Part shown: piece by piece, positions 8,942 through 13,996 of the stretch | How the letters are laid out: each line of letters begins with the position of its first letter | How positions within the stretch are numbered: position 1 is the first letter of the stretch | Source of the DNA: Archangium sp. | Lineage (GTDB): Bacteria; Myxococcota; Myxococcia; Myxococcales; Myxococcaceae | NCBI GenBank assembly: GCA_016793585.1 | Contig: JAEUJR010001054.1 | Coordinates: 1-13,996, forward strand | Direction: 5' to 3' | DNA: 13,996 nucleotides | The notes under the pieces: model-generated | Seen by the model: only the letters and a program-made list of their open reading frames with translations | What the model was told of the DNA's origin: nothing | Databases searched by the model: none | Made by a program: the position numbers and the translations under genes

Positions 8942-9721
8942 GTGCGCGTGCGGACGTGGTTCTTCCCTGCGGTGGTGGCGCTCTTCTCGTCGACGGCGTT
9001 GGCCGAGCGCGCCTTCCCCTTCACGTGGACGTCGGCGACCCAGGCGAAGTCGACCACCGACGCCGAGCTGTGGCTCACGATGCGTACGGGCCGGCCGAAA
9101 CCGTTCGACCACCTCGAGGTGCGTGGGTGGGTGAGCGCCGGCGTCGCGCGCAACGTCGACGTGCACTTCGGGCTCGAGACCGACGTCGTGTTGCAGCGCC
9201 GCGAGCAGAAGGAGCTCGATGGCCGCATCTCGGCGCTGGCCCGCTACCGCTTCTTCGAGCCAGACGAGGTGCTCGGCGTCGCGCTGCTCGGGCGCGCAGG
9301 GTTCGGCGTCGCGAGCTCGGTGCTCGAGGGTCGGCTCGTGCTCGACCGCAAACTCGGCGACGTGCTGCTGGCGGCGAACTCGTCGTACGAGCGCACCGTG
9401 TTCTGGGACCGGCGCGACGCCATCGACACGCGGCTCGAGCAGAACCTGGGCCTGACGCTGCGGGTGACGCCCGACGTGACGGCCGGCTTCGAGGTGCGCG
9501 CGCGCACGGCGCTGAAGGCCGGCGAGTACCAGGGCACCGCCGTCTATTTTGGCCCCAGCCTGAGCATCTCGACGAAGGTGGTGTGGTTCAGCATCGGCGC
9601 CGTCGCGCAGGTCATGTCCGACAAGGCCGAAGGCGACAAAGGCAACGGGCAGCCCATCATCTTCCGTGACGACGAGCGCTTCGGGCTGCGCGTGGTGGTG
9701 GGCGCTCCGACGGCGAAGTGA
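8942..9721 (+). CDS. Exported, outer-membrane beta-barrel-like protein of unknown function
   Basis: The 259-residue protein starts MRVRTWFFPAVVALFSSTALA, a textbook Sec signal peptide with cleavage after A21 (ALA|ERAF). The rest is rich in alternating polar/hydrophobic strand-like stretches, for example HLEVRGWVSAGVARNVDVHFGL and QNLGLTLRVTPDVTAGFEVR, and it ends with FGLRVVVGAP. This fits a small outer-membrane barrel or a periplasmic beta protein. It resembles DUF6662-type proteins in its opening FPFTWTSATQAKSTTDAELW segment, but I am not certain of that. The start may be GTG 8942 or GTG 8948 (two residues shorter). It is the first gene of the plus-strand block; its stop overlaps the start of the sigma factor gene, so the two are probably translated together. 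Confidence 0.75.
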   Translation: MRVRTWFFPAVVALFSSTALAERAFPFTWTSATQAKSTTDAELWLTMRTGRPKPFDHLEVRGWVSAGVARNVDVHFGLETDVVLQRREQKELDGRISALARYRFFEPDEVLGVALLGRAGFGVASSVLEGRLVLDRKLGDVLLAANSSYERTVFWDRRDAIDTRLEQNLGLTLRVTPDVTAGFEVRARTALKAGEYQGTAVYFGPSLSISTKVVWFSIGAVAQVMSDKAEGDKGNGQPIIFRDDERFGLRVVVGAPTAK

Positions 9722-10560
9722 CGATGGCCGCGTGGAACCTCGAGGCGCTGCGGCGGGCGCTCGGTTCTGACGAGGCGTTGGCTCCGCGGCTCTCGACGCC
9801 TTCGCGCACGTGGGGTGTCGACGAAGCGGCGCTGGTCTCGGTGCTGCGCGCGACGGGCCTTTCATCGGCGGTGTGGCCCGAGCTCGACCTCGACGGCCTG
9901 CTGCTCGCGCACGCGTGTCTGAAGGGCGACGCGACGGCGCTGCGGGTGCTCGACGTCGAGCTGTTGCCTCCCGTCGCCACCGCGTTGAGCCGGCGCGCCT
10001 CGGCCGATGAGGTCGACGAAGCGCTGCAGGTGCTGCGCGCGCGGCTGCTGGTGGGCGCCGAGCCGAAGCTCTCGAAGTACTCGGGCCGCGGCCCGCTCGG
10101 CGCGTTCCTGCGCATCGCCGGCTCGAACGTGCTCTCGAACCTGCGCCCCGCCGTCGCGAACGTGAACGCCGACGACGAGCTGGCGGCCGTGCCCGACGCG
10201 AGCGACCTCGAGTCGAAGCTGGCGCGACGAGACCAGCAGCAGCAGTTTCGTCAGGTGTTTCGGGAGGCGGTGCAGGCCCTCACGGCGCGCGAGCGGTCGC
10301 TGCTGCGCCTCAGTCTGCTCGACGGCCTCTCCATCGATGAACTCGCGCCCATGTACGGCGTGCATCGGGCGTCGGTGGCGCGCTGGCTCACTGCCGCGAA
10401 GGAGCGGCTCTCGGCCATCACGCGCTCGAAGTTGTCGGTCGCGCTGCAGTTGCCCGAAGCCGACGTCGAGCGGCTGCTCACGAGCGTGCAGAACGGCTTC
10501 GAGCTGTCGTTGAGCCGGGCCCTTCGTGAGTCGGGAAATCCTGCTCCGAAAATCGGCTGA
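9718..10560 (+). CDS. Myxococcales-type ECF-like sigma-70 factor (TIGR03001-like)
   Basis: The 280-residue protein has two sigma modules. A divergent region 2 (about 59-145) runs from LLLAHACLKGDATALRVL to KLSKYSGRGPLGAFLRIAGSNVL; the last part occupies the place of region 2.3-2.4 in ECF factors. Region 4 (about 176-240) has LTARERSLLRLSLLDGLSIDELAPMYGV and the recognition helix HRASVARWLTAAKERL. An N-terminal extension (1-58) and a C-terminal extension (240-280) make it longer than ordinary ECF factors, as in the myxobacterial sig-70_gmx1 family, which is the best match I can recall. The start is GTG 9718, overlapping the upstream stop (GTGA); ATG 9724 is an alternative. Such factors often lie near Ser/Thr kinase genes, and one with an anti-sigma-like Zn motif follows three genes downstream. 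There is no adjacent classical anti-sigma gene. Confidence 0.9.
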   Translation: MTMAAWNLEALRRALGSDEALAPRLSTPSRTWGVDEAALVSVLRATGLSSAVWPELDLDGLLLAHACLKGDATALRVLDVELLPPVATALSRRASADEVDEALQVLRARLLVGAEPKLSKYSGRGPLGAFLRIAGSNVLSNLRPAVANVNADDELAAVPDASDLESKLARRDQQQQFRQVFREAVQALTARERSLLRLSLLDGLSIDELAPMYGVHRASVARWLTAAKERLSAITRSKLSVALQLPEADVERLLTSVQNGFELSLSRALRESGNPAPKIG

Positions 10561-10660
10561 AATTCTCCTGCGACCTGCGCCCGGGCCGGCCTGTCAGGGC
10601 GAGTGACGGGCGACGCAGCACTCCTCCTTCTCTCCTTTCAGCGCCCGCAACCGGAGCCAC
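10561..10660. other. 100-bp gap between sigma factor and Cys-rich lipoprotein genes
   Basis: A bulged stem can be drawn between CTGCGCCCG (about 10576) and CGGGCGACGCAG (about 10607), around a GGCCGGCC core. There is no T-run, so it is not a convincing intrinsic terminator. A pyrimidine-rich stretch (10619-10640) and the ribosome binding site GGAG (10653-10656) lead to the lipoprotein gene. No promoter consensus is clear. Confidence 0.25.
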
Positions 10661-11353
10661 ATGTCTCGTCTTCTCTCTGCGGTCTTCTTCTTCAGCGTCG
10701 TCGCGTGCGGGCCTGTGCCGATGCCGGGCGGAACGGGAGGTGGCTCTGCAGGTGGCCTCTCGGTGACGGGCGGCGGCTTCTCGGGCACCGGCGGCGGAAC
10801 GTCGGGCACCGGCGGTGGAACCGCTCAAACCGGTGGCGGCTTGGCGGGTGGAGGTACGGCATCGGGCGGAGGCGCTGCGTCGGGCGCGTGGACGCAGGCC
10901 GGCTGCGACGCCGTGATGGAGAAGTTCGCTTCGGCGAACTGCGCGGACAAACAGAACTGGCTGCAGCTGAAGGTGGCCGCCTGCGCGAAGCTGTCGAACA
11001 CGACCTCGGTCGCGCTCTGCAGCACGGCGTTCACCAAAGCCAAAGCGTGCGAAGCGCAGTTCGTCTCGCAAGGCATGGTTGCGTGCATCGGGCCTGCGAC
11101 CGACACCAACGACACCTGCGGCGCCGACGTGGTGCTCGGAGCCCTCTGCGCGGGCACCGTCAACAACGTGCAGTGTGCGGGCGTGCAATGCCAATACAAC
11201 TCCGACTGCCCCTCGGGGTGGACGTGCAACGACCAGACGGACCGCTGCGTGAACACCTCGGCGCGCTGCCCTGGCCTGCCCTGCCGCTACAACGCCGACT
11301 GCCCGACGGGCTTCACGTGCAACAACGGCACGGGCCAGTGCAACGCGAACTGA
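10661..11353 (+). CDS. Cys-rich lipoprotein with Gly-rich linker and two tandem Cys repeats
   Basis: The 230-residue protein starts MSRLLSAVFFFSVVACGP: a signal peptide and lipobox with lipidated Cys at residue 16. Residues 23-76 are a Gly/Ser/Thr linker of GGG-x-S-G-T units. Residues 77-171 contain about seven cysteines (ending NNVQ) and probably form a disulfide-rich domain. The tail has two 25-residue repeats (172-196 and 203-227) with identical spacing C-x4-C-x5-C-x5-C-x6-C, containing YNSDCPSGWTC and YNADCPTGFTC, as in EGF-like or Dickkopf-like myxobacterial surface proteins. It is probably anchored in the outer membrane facing the periplasm or cell surface. GGAG lies 4 nt before the ATG. 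It is 9 bp upstream of the DUF4476 gene, suggesting co-transcription. The function is unknown; the linker suggests display at a distance from the membrane. Confidence 0.87.
   Translation: MSRLLSAVFFFSVVACGPVPMPGGTGGGSAGGLSVTGGGFSGTGGGTSGTGGGTAQTGGGLAGGGTASGGGAASGAWTQAGCDAVMEKFASANCADKQNWLQLKVAACAKLSNTTSVALCSTAFTKAKACEAQFVSQGMVACIGPATDTNDTCGADVVLGALCAGTVNNVQCAGVQCQYNSDCPSGWTCNDQTDRCVNTSARCPGLPCRYNADCPTGFTCNNGTGQCNAN
10769..10831 (+). repeat. Three 21-bp tandem units encoding the Gly-rich linker
   Basis: Units at 10769-10789, 10790-10810 and 10811-10831 each encode GGG followed by four residues (FSGT, TSGT, TAQT). The codons have drifted between units. More degenerate GGG units follow. Being in frame, the repeats can expand or contract the linker without breaking the gene. 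Confidence 0.6.
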
Positions 11354-11362
11354 GCGAGCGCC

Positions 11363-12463
11363 ATGCACTCCCTTCTTCTCGCGCTCGTCTTCAGCGCCGC
11401 CCCGCAGGACGACCTGCTCGACGCAGCAGACACCTTCGAGCGCGCGCTCTCGCTCGTCAGCCGGCAACAGCGCTCGTGTCAGGACGCGCTCGCGCAGAAC
11501 CTCAAGCAGTCGATTCGTGACGCGCGCACCGCAGCCGGCAAACGCGGCACCACGCAGGAGTCGGTGCAGAACCTGAGGTTGTTCGCGGCCGGCATGGTGC
11601 TGGCGAGCGGGCTGTCGACGTGCCCGTCGCAGGTGACCGAGCTGATCTCGGAGGGCGTCGGTGACTTGAACCGCGCGTTCGATGCCGCCTCCGTCGTCGA
11701 AGAGCGGCCCTCGCGCCGCCGGGTGGTGCGCGAGCTTGACGACGACGGCCCCGCTGCGTCGCTCGGCCGCGTTCGTGTCTCGATGAACACGCCGTCGTCC
11801 ATCGACGGCTCGCCTGCGGTGCTGCTCGAGCTCACGCGCGTCGTCTTCGGGGCTCCGGGGCTCGCGTCGTTCGGCGTCATCTGTCGCTCGGCGAACGGGC
11901 GTGCGCGCACCGAGTGGAGCACCACCGACGCGATTCGCGTCTCGGCAGGAGCGCTCGAGGCCCCCGCCTCCTTCAGCCTGCGGTACTCGACGCTCGCGCG
12001 CGCCGACGTGAGCCAGGGCCAGTTCGTGTGTCACGTGGCGGTGTTCGACGGCCGCTCCGGCGCCGAGCTCACGAGCGTCGAGGTCGACGTCGAGCTGCCC
12101 GAGACGCGGGTGCGACGGCTCGACTGCGGCGCGGGGTTCGACGACCCGGGCTGCGGGCTCGAGCGAGGCGGCCAACGCCCGATGGACGCGCGGGAGTTCG
12201 AAGGCCTGCTCGCCACGCTCCGCAGCACCTCGAGCGACCTGTCGAAAGAAGCGCAGGCGACGACGGCGCTGCGGCGGTCGCTGCTCACCGCGGCGCAGCT
12301 CGGCCTCGTGATGGACCAGTTCTCGAGCGACCTCTCTCGCCTGGCCGTGGTACGCGCACTCGTCGGAAACGTCGTGAACCCGCGCCACGCGCTCGGCCAC
12401 TCGGTGAAGTTCTCGAGTGCGCTCTCCCGAGAGGAATACGTCGACCTGCTCTCGCAGCAGTGA
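11363..12463 (+). CDS. Exported protein with C-terminal DUF4476 domain
   Basis: The 366-residue protein starts MHSLLLALVFSAAPQDD, a short signal peptide with likely cleavage near A13, so it is probably periplasmic. Residues 15-110 look helical (LLDAADTFERALSLVSRQQRSC) with a Cys pair (C40, C87). An acidic/Arg linker (112-130) leads to a beta-rich middle part (135-250; C174 and C223 may pair). The C-terminal 90 residues (about 274-366) match DUF4476: MDAREFEGLLATLRS, then LLTAAQLGLVMDQFSSDLSRLAVVRAL, VNPRHALGHSVKFSS and REEYVDLL. DUF4476 is common in myxobacteria and has no known activity. Its gene is 9 bp after the lipoprotein stop and 12 bp before the kinase, so the three are probably one transcription unit. 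The start ATG has only a weak GAGCGAG upstream. Confidence 0.85.
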   Translation: MHSLLLALVFSAAPQDDLLDAADTFERALSLVSRQQRSCQDALAQNLKQSIRDARTAAGKRGTTQESVQNLRLFAAGMVLASGLSTCPSQVTELISEGVGDLNRAFDAASVVEERPSRRRVVRELDDDGPAASLGRVRVSMNTPSSIDGSPAVLLELTRVVFGAPGLASFGVICRSANGRARTEWSTTDAIRVSAGALEAPASFSLRYSTLARADVSQGQFVCHVAVFDGRSGAELTSVEVDVELPETRVRRLDCGAGFDDPGCGLERGGQRPMDAREFEGLLATLRSTSSDLSKEAQATTALRRSLLTAAQLGLVMDQFSSDLSRLAVVRALVGNVVNPRHALGHSVKFSSALSREEYVDLLSQQ

Positions 12464-12475
12464 CGAAAGCGACCC

Positions 12476-13996
<1,521 letters not shown>

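Noticed and set aside
8561..9865. 434-codon minus-strand frame as a full-length gene
   Set aside because: Only the last 92 or so residues resemble a protein family. The rest is the antisense of the outer-membrane-like gene, so only the fragment was kept.
10769..10831. Tandem 21-bp units as a CRISPR-like or regulatory array
   Set aside because: There are no spacers and the units are in frame inside a lipoprotein gene encoding a Gly linker.

Overview
The window is high-GC DNA with strongly G/C-biased third codon positions. Its gene content points to a myxobacterium or close relative (Myxococcota). The clearest markers are a Myxococcales-type ECF-like sigma factor, a Ser/Thr kinase with a single membrane span and a myxobacterial-style extracytoplasmic tail, a Gly-rich and Cys-rich lipoprotein, a DUF4476 protein, a TPR protein with a long Pro/Ala linker, and a remnant resembling the AgmX/PglI C-terminal domain. 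I see no tRNA, rRNA, CRISPR array, transposase, integrase or attachment site. Apart from a possible gene relic at 8561-8839, the window reads as chromosomal backbone.

Left part (1-3556). On the minus strand are the start of an unrecognised lipoprotein gene that leaves the window, and atpH (F1 delta subunit) without atpF or atpA beside it. Across a 168-bp divergent region with an 8-bp inverted repeat, a DnaK-like Hsp70 gene and a START-like lipid-binding protein gene run on the plus strand, probably as one unit. The START gene ends exactly where the convergent sigma gene ends: the two stop codons abut and lie in a 14-bp palindrome.

Middle part (3557-7561). A minus-strand run probably forms an operon: icd (Thermus/Rickettsia-type isocitrate dehydrogenase), a DUF6671 protein whose ATG overlaps the icd stop, a short HPF/RaiA ribosome hibernation factor, and a sigma-32 (RpoH)-type sigma factor, the last with a possible promoter of its own in an AT-rich gap. 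icd is divergent from a 91-residue winged-helix regulator. The 103-bp gap between them has a perfect 9-3-9 palindrome at its centre, a strong operator candidate for this regulator. Hsp70, the sigma-32-type factor and HPF together make a small stress-response neighbourhood.

Right part (7573-13996, plus strand except the relic). It begins with a possible 29-codon ORF overlapping a TPR protein gene and a start-less minus-strand relic. Then comes a compact block: outer-membrane-like protein, Myxococcales-type sigma factor (GTGA overlap), Cys-rich lipoprotein, exported DUF4476 protein, and a membrane Ser/Thr kinase with an N-terminal HxxxCxxC element like that of anti-sigma factors. The kinase continues past the right edge. 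I infer an envelope-to-transcription signalling module; this pairing is the most interesting system in the window, though the order and domains support it better than any direct evidence of function.
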